Assembly: GCA_020726505.1 (NCBI GenBank)
Contig: JAHLEZ010000005.1
Span: forward strand, 3,388,069-3,452,068
Length of the DNA stretch: 64,000 bases
Direction of reading: 5' to 3'
Source of the DNA: Leptodontidium sp. MPI-SDFR-AT-0119
Taxonomy: Eukaryota; Ascomycota; Leotiomycetes; Helotiales; Leptodontidiaceae
The notes under the pieces are model-generated. The model saw nothing but the letters and a program-made list of their open reading frames with translations. It was not told the origin of the DNA and searched no databases. The position numbers and the translations under genes are program-made. Below are positions 1 to 11,216 of the stretch, piece by piece (the stretch's first letter is position 1; the number at the start of each line of letters is the position of its first letter).

Positions 1-431
1 AGTAGTCACAGAACGATTTCTAAGACTATAATAAAGGAATTTAATATAGTCTTAAAGAAGAGACAAGAGATAAACGAATTAGCTTGATTAGTTAGATTTT
101 ATACTTATTTACTAGCGCGATAGCTAACTTAGTAGTTATAAAAGTGCTTTTAAAGAGTGATAATTAGAATCTAAGTCAAGAATCTTAAAACTATATTATA
201 TAAGTGATATTATATTATAAGAATTAAGTTAATAGCTTTTGAGTTCTAAAATATAAAGAAATATTTAAATTATTTTTTTAAGTAAGTATAATTAAATTTT
301 TTTAACTTTTTTTCTTATTAAAATCTCTATAGTATTTAATAACGAATTTATAAACAAAAAGTTTTTTAAAATATTTATTATAAGTTTTTAAAAGTCTATA
401 TATATAAAAAAATAAAATCTAAAAATTTATA
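1..431 (+). pseudogene. 3' end of a DDE-type DNA transposon (partial, enters from left)
   Basis: This stretch is the reverse complement of 27757-28187, the 3' end of the DDE transposase element described there. Bases 1-87 are an open reading frame tail of 28 residues, beginning SSHRTISKTI and ending NELA before TGA at 85-87. The copy at 28102-28187 reads SSYRT where this one reads SSHRT (CAC to TAC), a RIP-type change. Similarity to the other copy stops near base 431, so I take that as the element end. No terminal inverted repeat could be seen by eye. Confidence 0.7.
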
Positions 432-445
432 ATATATATATTATT

Positions 446-960
446 CCCGTAATATATTCTGTTTTATAATTAAATTAAAAACCCGGAATATACGTTAATT
501 ACTCCTTTACTTTCTTAATAACCTTAGAACTTATTATTATTAGCTTTTCGACTATTATTAAGTTTAAAAAACTAGCGATTATATTAATAAAAAATTAAAC
601 CCGGTATCTTACGCGACATAGTCGAATTATATTAGACGCCGAAAATATTAATCTTATAAATACGTAATTATTAAGTCTATACTTATAACGAATCTTTAAC
701 GCTAAGTTACTTTTAAGTCGTAAAAAAATAAGTCTAAGAGATCCGCTATAGCCGTATTAAAAGTATAGAGTCGAGAATTTATACTTGCCTAGAGTCGAGT
801 ATATAGCGCTAATAAAAGAAATTCACCCCCTTATCCTTTTAATACTTAATACTTTATTTACTTCTTTTTTTCTTCTTATTTTAAGTATAAAACCCCTTAT
901 ATACTCTTTACTTTTTTTTATAATATAGCCTTTTAACGCTTTTTTATAAATTTAGCTCTT
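446..960 (+). pseudogene. Gypsy family B pol fragment, reversed, RIP-degraded
   Basis: The stretch matches the reverse complement of gypsy B at about 45,240-45,760. Long shared runs include the segment around 487-600 and the stretch near 760-900 that holds the words AGTATAGAGTCGAG and AATTCACCCCCTTA. The DDE transposon end at 431 directly adjoins it, which places a DDE insertion near B position 45,770. No open frame survives. Confidence 0.65.
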
Positions 961-2319
961 AATTTAAGTAAGACGTAAGAGATATTATATAATAATTAAT
1001 AAATAATTAAGTTTATTATAAAGAATATTAAAAGGATTATAATAAAACTCTAATATATTAATATTTAAAATATATAATTAAAGTAAAAGTATACTTATAA
1101 ATCCTTTAAAATAATATATCTTTTAACTTTAATATATTTATTAATTAATAATTTTATAAAAAGGTTATTTTATTAAAAATTTAAGCTTTTTAAAGCTTTC
1201 TTAAGCTTTAATAATTATTAATTTTAAGTTAAAAAGCTTTAAATATATTTATTAAAAGTATATTAAAACTTTTATATTATTTTTATTTATAAAAACTTTT
1301 TTACTTAATAAAAATATTAGAAATTTACTTAATTTCACTTAAATTTTATTTAAACTTAAAGTTATTTAATATAAAGTAAATTAATTAAGTTTTTAAATAT
1401 AATTATTATATTTATAAACTTTTTATTATATATTTTCGTTACTTTATTAGCTTTAGTTTTAGCCTTATTATTTAAGTTATCCTTTTTATTATACTTAAAA
1501 AGAAAATAATATAAAGAAAAGGGAATAATTATATTAGTCTTTTTATTAAAGCTTAAAGACTTTCTTAAATTCTTAAGAAGAGTCTTAATAATAATATAAT
1601 ACTTTTTAATAAACTTAAAATACTTAACTTAATAATCGCTAATAATTTATTAAAGAAGAATATACCTTTTAATTATTAATATTAATAATATAAATTAATT
1701 TCTTATTATACTTTAGAAGATTATTAATAACGAGAGTATATAAGTAGTTATTAGTGTAGTTAAAGTAACGATTATTAATTATAATAGTATTTATATAATA
1801 GTAACCTTAATTTATTTTATTAAAAGTAATAGCTTAAATATATAATAAATAAAGATTAGTAAATTCGCGACTTATAATATTATTAATATATACTTTAATA
1901 TTTAATTAATAAAAGCGAGATTTAAATAAATAAAATAAAATATATATTACGAGTTTTTTTTAATTAATAATAATTTTTTAAAATTCTTATAAAGTTAATT
2001 AAAAGTCTTTAAAGTAATAATAGTCTTTAAAATAATAATAAAAACTTTAATAATTATTTTAAATAATATATAAATAGTATAAATAAAAAAAAGAAGACTT
2101 TATTTAATAAAAAGAAGTAAATAAAAGTATAATAAAAGTAACGAGGAATAAGTAAGATATTATTATTAAAGTTAAATATATTTATAATTTAAAGAAAATA
2201 ATAAAATAAGAGAATATATAAGAAATAAAAAGGAAATATTATTAATAAGTTTATTTTTATTATTATTAATTTTTATAAAGATATTTTAATTTTAATTTTA
2301 ATTTTAAACTAAATATAAT
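961..2319. other. Unassigned AT-rich RIP-degraded sequence
   Basis: Almost pure A/T with very few CpA or TpG steps. It is probably decayed transposon, but I could not align it confidently to any family in the window. No frame stays open and I see no RNA gene. Confidence 0.5.
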
Positions 2320-2621
2320 TATTACGGCTGGCTAAAGGTTAATACGGTGAGTTGACTTAAGCTTTATATTCGGGCCTATAACTACGCTTAGAATCGAGAA
2401 GAAAAGACAAGGAGGAAAGAAGAGCTCTCTATAAGGGAGGGCTCGAGTGTATATATATAAAGGACCCTCCTAATAGGGCCTAGCGTAGTCGAGTACTATT
2501 CACGTTAATATGTCGCAGGCTCGCTACTTAGTCTTCCCTATTGGGCTTAGCGCCGTCGCATAGCCAGCGATGCTACGAGCCCGTGTCGGTTAGAATACGA
2601 GGCGCATCGTAGGTCGTAATA
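2320..2621 (-). mobile_element. Solo LTR, gypsy family A
   Basis: A 302-bp LTR beginning TATTACGGCTGG (TGTTACGGCTGG in better copies) and ending GTCGTAATA. It is the same sequence as the LTRs at 10917-11216, 33348-33647 and 39640-39939. A perfect 5-bp target-site duplication, ATAAT, lies at 2315-2319 and 2622-2626. With no internal sequence attached, it is a solo LTR left by recombination between two LTRs. Strand follows the minus-coded full elements that share this LTR orientation. Confidence 0.88.
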
Positions 2622-2626
2622 ATAAT

Positions 2627-4800
2627 AAGGCAGATCCTTTTAGTAATTATTTATTACTTAATAAGTTAATTTAATACTTAAAAGTACGTAAGTAAAAATT
2701 TAATAATTTAAGATTATAAGTTTAAAAAAGAGGAAATAAGATTTTTATATTTAATTAAAAAAATATTAATAAAATTAAAGAGGATATTTTACCCCTTTTA
2801 AAGATTAAAATAATTTTTTATAAGGTTTAATAAAAGAAGTCCTTTTTAATTTTTAAAGCTTTATAAGAAAAGGTTATTGAAATACTAAAGGAGTAACTTA
2901 AATAAGGAATCTTAAAATTATATAAAAAAAAGAGTTAAGTTTAATTAATTAAAGTTATTAAAAAAAGTTATATAAATTCTTAAGGATATTCTTTTAAATA
3001 TACTTACTTGTCTTATAAGTAATTAAATATTAAAAGAGGCTTTATTATTAATATCTTTACTTATATTATTATTTATAATTATAAATTAAATACTCTCTTT
3101 ATAAGAAAAGTAACTATATAAAGTACTTAAGTAAAGTAATTAACTAAACTAGTAATTTTAGTTATAATAATTTATTAAAACCTATTTTTATTAACTATTT
3201 ATATAAGTATTAATTATTTTATTTAAAATTTAAGATTAAATAATAATATATTAATTTTAAGTCTTAATAAACTTATATAATTTTTTTAATTTAATATATT
3301 AATTTAAAAATTCTAAGATTTTAAGTATTAATTATATAATATTATAAATTTTTATAAATAAAAAAATATTATATATTTTTACGTAAGTAAACTTAAGAAA
3401 AAAATTTAAGTTAAGTTATAAAAAATAATTATATATTTATAAAATTAACTTTAATATAATATATAAACATTTATATATATATTAAAAGGGGTTATAAAGG
3501 GGAAATATTATTTATATAATTATTATATTAATTATTTTTAAGATATATATAAGGATATATATATATAATAAGTATTTTTAGTAGTAATATATAATTAATA
3601 TATTACTTAATTAAAATAATTAAGTATAAAATTAATATACAAAAAGAATTCTTACTAAAAATACTTAAAAATATTAAGAATAATATAAAGTATATAAAGG
3701 GAATAAATATAATATATAAGCTCGTAATTAGTTAATTTTAAAAATATAATAAGAACTATTATTAGAAGGTTATAACTTGTGAAAAGAGGATTTAATATAA
3801 ATAATAATTTAATTTTAAAGGGAAATTACGTTTATATAACTACTTTAGAAGTACTTATAAAGCTTACTTAATTAAGCTAAATAAGCTTGTTATAAAGCTT
3901 TTCAGTTACTTAAAACTGGCTCAGTTATAAGCTTTAGTTATGACTTATTTATATGCCTCTTTATTATTAAGCGGGTTTAGCCGAGACGCATAAAATATTC
4001 TAATAATAATAATAAAAACAAAGCTTATATAAGTATATAAAGTACTTAATAATAATAACTCCCGCCGTATTATTATTTTTCACGACTTAAGCTAAATCAA
4101 TAAAACACAACTTATTATTATATATGCGATATAACACAAGGACAATTACTTGTTAATATTTTAGTTAAATATTATGAACAAGTATTCTCTTTAAACTAAA
4201 GCTTTGTTCTGCTAACCAAGTAGATATTAAAAGAATACCTATTAGTTATCTAGTTTATTAATATAAATACGAACTAAAACTTTAATAGAGTACTTTTTAT
4301 TAAAAGACTTTACTTCGCTTATTATTATAGCTTGATTTAGTTTAATATTTAAAAACCTAATAAATAAACAAGCTTCTTAACGCTTATTATAACTTAATAA
4401 GTATTTAATTATTAATATTAATATTAATATTAATTTATTAGCTTATAAAACTTAAGATTTAGTAAATAATAATAATTTTTACGTATTTAATGCCCCCCTA
4501 ATAAATTTATATGTGGATTTAGCTATTCCTGTGTATAGATTTAATTGAGGCCTTTATTTATATCGGGATTTATAAGTAAGGGTTAAGAAATTAGTCTTAA
4601 GTTAAGCTTATATAAAAATCGAGCGCTTTATTTTATATACTAAATATCATTTGATATTATTAAAAAAAGCTTACTTGAATCTCGTAAAAGGGGCCTAGTG
4701 TGTCGCCTTAAGCCGTAAACGGCGTCGGCTCGGGCATTATACTTACCCCCTTTCCTTCGATTCTTAGCGTATTTTATTCTATAGGCGCTCTGAGGGTTAA
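2627..4800. other. Unassigned AT-rich RIP-degraded sequence
   Basis: From 2627 to about 3840 the sequence looks like dead coding sequence on the plus strand, with many TAA codons, but I could not name the family. From 3840 to 4800 it is AT-rich with short CpG-containing words and no recognisable feature. No gene is called. Confidence 0.45.
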
Positions 4801-4808
4801 TAATAATA

Positions 4809-5127
4809 TAGTTTATTAGTTTATTAGTTTATTAGTTTATTAGTTTATTAGTTTAGTATTAGTTTATTAGTTTATTAGTTTATTAGTTTATTAGTTTATT
4901 AGTTTATTAGTTTATTAGTTATTAGTTTATAGTTTATTAGTTTATTAGTTTATTAGTTTATTAGTTATTATTTAGTTATTAGTTTACTAGCTTATTAGTT
5001 ATTCGTTTATTCGTTATTAGTTTTATTCGTTTATTCGTTTATTAGTTATCTAGTTAGTAGTTTATTAGTTTTTAGTTTATTAGTTTATTAGTTTATAGTT
5101 TATTAGTGTATAGTATTAGTTTATTAG
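4809..5127. repeat. 8-bp microsatellite, (TAGTTTAT)n
   Basis: A long run of the 8-bp unit TTTATTAG with scattered 1-2 base deletions and C-for-A or C-for-T variants (for example TTTATTCG near 5,005-5,040). It fills about 320 bp and ends at AGTTTATTAGCTCAG. Confidence 0.9.
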
Positions 5128-5589
5128 CTCAGTATAATAAAAGATAAGAGCGGGCCTACTTGGCTTTTGTATATTTTAATAACTAGATCTTTGGTTTAAG
5201 CTTCTTAATTAAAATAGTTTTAAACCCTAAACTAATATAAGAAACTTATGAAATAAGTTAAGTTTAATAGTATAATATAGATAAGTCTTAAGTACATACG
5301 AGCTAAGCGAGGTAGCCACATCTTTATAAGATAAATCGAGTTTAAATAATATAGTAGTTATAAATATATTTACTCTTTAGTTGATTACGCTTTAAATTAA
5401 GAGTGAGATTATAATCTAGCTAAGCTAGTTATAAGATGTATTAGGGCATATGTTCTTAAAAGGGAAGATAATTGGCTATGGTTAATATAATATTAACTTC
5501 TTTAATACATAATAAGACATTTAAACTTGTTTTAAACAACTTAATAATGAGAGATGAGCTAGTAGATAAATGTTGTGACCTAGGATTCC

Positions 5590-6340
5590 TTTATATTAAC
5601 TAAGATAAGCCAGTTGAGGCCGAATAAATATACTAGTAAGCACTCACTGTAAGACGAGGAGAAGGTAAAAAGTTTAAACTGCACGTTAATATACTTAATA
5701 TAATTAAGAACTTAATAGCTCTTTACGTTAATTAAAGCAGATTAATTAAGGCCAGGTAAATATACTAATAAGCGCTACAGGATTATAAGAAGGCATATAA
5801 TTTAAACTACATAACGCTCGACACAATTAATAACTTAATAACTCTTTACGTTAACTAAGGCAAACTTATTAAGCCTAAGCAAATGTATTAATAAGTACTA
5901 TAAGATAAAAATAAAGCATGAAGTCTAAATTAGAGATTAATACTTTGTATAATTAATAACCCACAGAACCTTTATAATGACTAAGGCAGGCTAGTTAAAA
6001 CCAAGTAGACATATTAAAAGAGCTATAGGCGAGAAGAAGGATAAGATTTAGATATATATTAATACTTAATATAATTAATAACCTAGTAACCTTTTATAAA
6101 AACCGAAGCAAGCTTGTTAAAGCCAAGCGGATGTATTAGTAGGCGTTATAATGCTATAAAAATGTATATAACTTAAACTATATATTAATAATTTCTAATA
6201 TTAATAGCTTAAGTATCCCTTATATAGGCCAAGGCAAGCTAATTAACGTCAAGCAAATATATTACCGGGCATTATAAAACTACGAGAAGGTAATCGATTC
6301 AAATAATATTACTACTTATATTCTAACGTTAAATACGATC
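5590..6340. repeat. Degenerate ~125-bp tandem array, six units
   Basis: Six diverged copies can be lined up on a conserved core of the form CTAAGGCA-GCT--TTAA--CCAAG, then ATATTA and an AGCGCTATA-like word, followed by ATTAATAACTTAATA. Units begin near 5,599, 5,731, 5,851, 5,979, 6,102 and 6,226, a period of about 120-132 bp. Copies differ by RIP-type and other changes. No coding frame runs through the unit. Confidence 0.65.
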
Positions 6341-7306
6341 TTAAACCTAAGCCTTATTTTTAAATATTATATTAATTTGGCGAAAGCTAAGACTATATTT
6401 CTATAAGCTTTATATAAGTATAAGTAAGTTTTTAAGCCTAATTATATACTTCAGATATTGTAATAACGAATAAGGCTCTAATAAAAGTAAAAAGGCGTGT
6501 AAACAACTTATTTATAAAATCATCACATTTTAGCATAAAAAGTCCACCTTAATATTAAAACGGCGTGACCTGTTTCAAAAGCTTACTTTAAGGTTCTGTC
6601 CTTAACCTGTGGTTTTATAACGAACATCTCATGTTTAGTGGTCTTTTTTCTTTATATATTTATACTATAAACTTTTTAGTTCTTTAACTTACTTTTAGGT
6701 GTATATATATCTAGATGTTATAGAAGAGCCGACTTGTATCCTTGGTAGTGATTATGTAAGTGAACTTCAATCACCTGGTGTGGTAATCATGTGCCCTAGG
6801 CTGCTTAACTAAGGTACCGACCCAGTGGCGATCTAGTATAAATTTATATACTACAGCAGCCACAACGCTTATAATAATTTATAGGTTAAAAATAATGCCG
6901 TAAAGATTAAGATGTGGCCTTTTATAAATATCCTAGTAAATAGAAGCTAGATTATCAAGCCGTTTTTAAGGATCTTTATTATCCTATAAAATAAGTCTAC
7001 TCGTAAATCAGGCGTGAGAGCAACGACACGAACATAATTTACTTAGAAGAGGAGTTTAGAGTATTCAGGGATAGCCACGGAATACGACTTACATAAAATT
7101 ATAATGTGTGTCAATACGTGTATAAAGTTTAAGTTGCTCAAAGTCAAAGTACCCATCATTTATCTCGGCACGGTGGGTTTCTCGTTATGTGGGGACGGAC
7201 GTTACAGCTTATAAGCTGCATGTAAGCTGACTTATTCTCAGCTGATAGGCTTATAAATATCTCTACGCTGATAGGCTTACAGGAATCGCGCCGCTGACGC
7301 ACTGAC
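6341..7306. other. Transition zone, no feature recognised
   Basis: AT-rich on the left and progressively richer in CpA/TpG on the right. Around 7,184-7,205 the sequence reads ATGTGGGGACGGACGTTACA, which could be an LTR end, but no partner copy was found. From 7,200 to 7,320 short words such as AGCTGATAGGCTTA and TAAGCTGACTTA recur. Nothing is called as a gene. Confidence 0.4.
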
Positions 7307-8050
7307 TTATAAGCTAGCTGACTTACTGGATGCTCTGTCTAGGGAGGAGATAGTAGCTCTTCGGCGGAGCCTAAATTGCCGAAGATAGAGGGCGAGGTAG
7401 GATCTAGGATTGAGGCCTCGATTGTTAGAGGTCGTGAGAGCAGGGATAAGTTTAGAGCTGCTGGAGGGCCGGCGAAGGCGGATTCGCCGTTGCAGCCATT
7501 TGTTGATGATGTTGCCACTTGATAATCTCCGTTCCTCGGTCATATTTAGGGAGCCACCTTGTTACGCGGTACAAAAAGGAACAGGGGGTTTGGACTGGCT
7601 TTCTGGACGAATTATGTTTAGGGCTGGGCGTGCATTGAACTGGATTTTCCGACAGCTGATATAAGGGGCTGTCCGGCAGCGGAAGTAATGAAAGCTTCAA
7701 GCAATATGACCTCAAGCGCGCAAGAGCGATCAATCGCCAACCAGCTTCGCCATTCAGATGAACATACACACACATTCAAATTAATCACAATCTGAGAGTC
7801 GGAGCTAAGCTTTCGAACCATGTTCCCAGGACCTCAGGGGTAATCGCACATTTTTAAGCGAGCGAGCTATATTGCTCACCTCCCCTCCCTGACAAACGAA
7901 AAGCTTCTAACAAAACTCATGTGGTGATCTTCGCAGTCGGACATGAAGAGAACGTGATTTGAATGGTAGCAGAGCTCGCTCATTACAAAGTTCCCAGCAC
8001 ATCAGGCGACATTCGAGCCTTCATTCGGTCTTGTTTCTGGTTGAATTCCA
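7307..8050. other. Normal-composition sequence without a supported gene
   Basis: Base composition is ordinary here. Overlapping short open frames exist on both strands (for example minus 7307-7543 and 7452-7775). None shows a recognisable domain, and they overlap each other. The minus-strand stretch rich in Gln, Ala and Pro near 7,452-7,530 looks somewhat like the start of a retroelement gag, but this is not firm enough to call. Confidence 0.4.
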
Positions 8051-8706
8051 TTATCCTCGGGTAGGTAAACGTTTGTAGTCCAAATTAACGGCTCGGAGAC
8101 TGTCCAGAAAGTTTAGTAACTGTTCCCCGGCAAACATGTGACCAATGCCTGCGGTAGGCAATGGTATGAAGGGGGCTGCGATATATATTGGAGGGACAAG
8201 AATAAAGACATACCGAAACAGAGATATGCCTAATATACACATGGTAGGAAATGCCACCATGGAACCAAACACAGCTATACCAACTCCATTCAGACTCGGC
8301 GTCAAGAGACCGTAGTTTATCAAGGAGAGGCCGACTGCCAACAAGGCGTGGGAGGCCATTAGGAAAGCTGCTTGAAATGTCGGTTTTGTCCATGGTCGGT
8401 GGAGGCAGGAGCGAGATGCAGTATAGTGATAATGATTGAGTGTCACTTACCTTTCCGGTAATCTTCTGCCGGGCGTGGGTTAAGGGTGCAGAGCACAAGG
8501 GCTCGCAGTATAAAGAATGCAGATATGGAGATGGCACAAATGATGGCATCTAAATCACACAGGGTCAGAAAAAGTAATGGCTTGATGGTCCTGGATGTAG
8601 AGAAAATAGAAATTGCGCGGGGCGGTAATAAACGACTGTACATACAAAAACTCATGATCCCAACACGGGAGTGCTTCCATTCTAATAGTTCATCCTCATG
8701 AGCCAT
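8051..8706 (-). CDS. Putative small multi-span membrane protein (two exons)
   Basis: Proposed model: exon 1 at 8706-8451, intron 8450-8371 (80 bp, donor GTAAGT, acceptor AAG), exon 2 at 8370-8051, giving about 191 residues from ATG at 8706 to TAA at 8051. Joining the exons keeps frame (phase 1). An acceptor 3 bp further on works equally well. Three hydrophobic stretches are visible: AIICAISISAFFILRALVL, then AFLMASHALLAVGLSL, then VAFPTMCILGISLFRYVFIL. The order of these segments and the PRPAEDY word before the second resemble the N-terminal half of PTH11/SAT4-like fungal integral membrane proteins, but the protein is short and lacks the rest. A second intron with donor GTATGT inside exon 1 (about 96 bp, keeping frame) is also possible. 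There is no RIP signature. The open frames and splice sites are what I see. The family resemblance is inference, and a truncated or non-functional gene is possible. Confidence 0.4.
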
Positions 8707-8770
8707 ATGAAAGAGCAGAATTCTGATACGGTCCCGAAGGTTTTGTTGAATTGTTGACTGACGGAATGCG

Positions 8771-9730
8771 ATGCTTTCATCCAGTATGCAAGACTCGGAA
8801 CCTGGCAGAAAACGTGTTGCTATGCTTGGAAATGATTATGCCAGTACGGAGTACGGCTAGGCTTGATGAAGCCTTGTTGAATTTGTGTGGGTGGGGTTGA
8901 GGTTGTGGGAGATCGTATAATGACAGAAGAAGGCGGGAAGAAGAAGAGACCGGGAAAGTTAGCTTGAATGTGGTTGAGGCAGGCGAAATTTCAAGATAGT
9001 AGAAGACCAGTTCCGTTATCACGCAGGTAACTGTACTGTACCAGGATTATTGCTCCTGCTGTTATTCATGAAAACTTTTTGACTTCTTATCTAAGCGGCT
9101 TCTATCGAGAGAGTTAGCTTCGGTTCAATCTCGAAGGGATACAGTAGTTGACCCGCTTGCCCCGTTACAGGGTATGAGATGCCGAGAACGCCGAGGCAGA
9201 AGGGTTACGATTGAAAGGTCGACAGGCCACAAGGCATCAACACACCAATACCCACCTCCTCGAAAGCATCCGGCTTCAGAACGGGATTTCCCCTCAGCAG
9301 ATGAAGCTTTTCCGGTGAACTTGGCAAGGCTTGTTCACGCCCCGCTCACCTGCAAGTCTTCAGAAAAGACACAGAAGAGGGTCCACTTGGTCAGTACTGA
9401 GCCGTGACTTGCGTCCGAAGGAGGCGGAAGAGTTGCTCATGGAGTTACTGCCAAATTTATAAAGTGGAGAGAACTGTCTACTGTACCGATGCCCAATCGG
9501 ATATCTTCTGAGGTATGTTGGCTGGACTTGTGGTGTTCTCTTGATACAATTCTGTTCCCGATTGGCTTATGACAGTAACTTTACGCTCTTTATTCGGCGG
9601 TCTGCAAATGAGATATCCACTCCCAGAGAAAGGGATTAATCGGCTCCTCAGATAATCTCGTAGTGAGGAGTGTCAGTTGGTTTGAAGTGCAGAATGATTG
9701 ACTCTATGGAAGAAATGGGGAATCTGAAGC
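8771..9730. other. Intergenic sequence of normal composition
   Basis: No supported gene. A 77-codon plus-strand frame at 9174-9407 is rich in Arg, Pro, Ser and His and resembles nothing I know. It may be chance. No promoter or RNA gene could be identified. Confidence 0.45.
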
Positions 9731-9898
9731 TATCCCCTCGTCCGCTGAGACATTTCTGCCGCTAGCAGGGGAGGCCTGACAAGGGGCTGCTATTCGCCAG
9801 ATGTTGAGGCTCTTTTGGCATCACTTTGATAGACTAATCAAAATCCCTTCCACCTTGCCCCTGCTAGCGGTGGAAATGTCTCAGCGGACGAGGGGATA
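9731..9898. mobile_element. MITE, 168 bp, TA target site, 41-bp terminal inverted repeats
   Basis: The left arm (9731-9771) begins TATCCCCTCGTCCGCTGAGA. The right arm (9858-9898) is its inverse, ending GGACGAGGGGATA. The arms match at 39 of 41 positions and differ only by TG versus CA at arm positions 27-28. The flanking TA dinucleotides fit a TA target-site duplication, which points to mobilisation by a Tc1/mariner or Fot1/pogo-type transposase. The 86-bp interior has no coding capacity. The element lies in normal-composition DNA and shows little RIP. Confidence 0.85.
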
Positions 9899-10130
9899 AT
9901 ACACTCCATTCAACACACTGAATAAGAGGAGCACGATGGTGAAGGAACCCCATGAACAGTCAGACTGTATGCCACAAAATATCAAATCGTCATCTTTTAA
10001 AATGCCGTACGGCCCGTACCGGATGGAGAAGGCCACGCCTTGTTAAACCCCTACAGGTGATAGAAAAGCATGTAGAATTCTATCTGAGAGAGCATACAGA
10101 GTAATAGGGGAAATAGGGGCAGCGTGATCA
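9899..10130. other. Intergenic sequence, normal composition
   Basis: No gene seen. Composition changes sharply to AT-rich copia sequence near 10,130. Confidence 0.5.
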
Positions 10131-10916
10131 TATGTATATAAGTACTGAGATCTACGCTACAGCCTATATTTCTAATATGCCCCCTACTCTAAAGCTCTAT
10201 ATTAAATTCTAAATACAGTATTTTGAGCTCTCTAATTAAGCTCGTATTCTGATGTTAAGGCTCGTATTCGGGTTTCCTAGGCCTTATTAACTCCTGTAAT
10301 ATGGCTTTCTTAGCCTATATGGCGCGTATATCTCCCTCTTAGAGGAAGTTCAGCTACCCCGCAGCCTTTTTACTTACGTTATAGTATAAGAGTACCCCAA
10401 TTAACTATCTCCAAGTCTTTTATGTGTCTATATTCCCTTATAGCCTCTATATATGTCTATTCCGGCCTCTATTCTAGTGTAACCTCTACTCCTAGTTCTT
10501 TAATAGTAGGCCTATATAGCCCTTATATCTCTTAAAAGTAGGGCCTAGTAACGCCTTAGTAAGAGCGTCTACTATATTATTATTCCTTAGTACATGTTAT
10601 ATAGTTATTTTCTTAATTAAAACTATATCATCGTGAATATAGAAGTAGCGGATGTCAATATAATTGTTACGACAAGTGTTATGACAGGTATGCCTCGGCT
10701 AAGTCAGGGGTCCGAAACAAGTCCGACTCCCCTCTGACTCCCTATATATATGGCTCCCTCCTGTAGAGTAGCTCTGTGGTTTTGTATTCTAAGTGTTAAG
10801 TCAACCTTCTACGGCCAAGGCTCTTGTGTCGTGACAATAATTAGATTTTAGTGTAAATTTATACTCTTTAGTGAGGGCTTCAGTACTTATATTATTAAGG
10901 TAAAGAGTCGGAGGCT
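10131..10916 (-). pseudogene. Copia C1, left part: RNase H C-terminus and 3' region
   Basis: On the minus strand the sequence reads through IDIRYFYIHDD and then DALTKALLGPTFKRYKGY. This is the end of a Ty1/copia RNase H, where the family motifs are HIDIRYH(F/Y)IR and LADxLTK. The coding frame is continuous with the right part at 25,085 once the two insertions are removed: LTR S at 10665-10836 and gypsy A1 at 10917-25079. The joined reading gives PPTLYLNNISTEALTKEYK just before the IDIRY motif. Several stops from Gln codons are present. The left limit is set by the composition change; no LTR was identified there. Confidence 0.75.
10665..10836. mobile_element. Solo LTR of an unnamed retroelement (LTR S, 172 bp)
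   Basis: The element begins TGTTACGACAAGTG and ends GTGTCGTGACA. It is flanked on both sides by ATAAT (10660-10664 and 10837-10841), a perfect 5-bp target-site duplication. It contains a TATA-like CTATATATATGG. Removing it and one ATAAT restores the copia RNase H reading frame. There is no other copy in this window. Composition is less AT-shifted than the copia around it, so it probably arrived late. Confidence 0.8.
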
Positions 10917-11216
10917 TGTTACGGCTGGCAAAAGGTTGATACGGCGAGTAGACTCTAGCTTTGTATTTGGACCTAAAGTTACGCTCAGAATCGAGAAGAA
11001 AAGACAAGGAGAAAAGGAGAGCTCTCTATAAGAGGGAGCTCGAGTATAAATATATAAAGGAGCCTCCTAATAGGGCCTAGCGTAGTCAGGGGCTATTCAT
11101 CTACATGTCGCAGGCTCGCCACTAAGTCTTCCCTATTAGGCTTAGCGCCGTCGCATAGCCAGCGATATTACGAGCCCATGTCAGTTAAAATACGAGGCGC
11201 ATCGTAAGTCGTAACA
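10917..11216 (-). repeat. 3' LTR of gypsy A1
   Basis: 300 bp, TGTTACGGCTGG to GTCGTAACA. It is preceded in the element's own direction by a polypurine tract (eight C on the plus strand, 11220-11227). A TATA-like TATAAATATATAAAGG lies in the middle (11045-11060). Confidence 0.9.

Noticed and set aside
3888..4136. Possible LTR starting TGTTATAAAGC and ending GATATAACA
   Set aside because: No partner copy in the window and the flanking five bases (AAGCT and CAAGG) do not match.
7452..7775. Minus-strand 107-codon frame as a gene
   Set aside because: Overlaps other frames of similar quality, has no domain, and its Gln/Ala/Pro end at best hints at a retroelement gag start. Not enough to call.
9174..9407. 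77-codon plus-strand frame
   Set aside because: Biased composition (Arg, Pro, Ser, His), no domain and no splice partners. It could be chance in GC-richer DNA.
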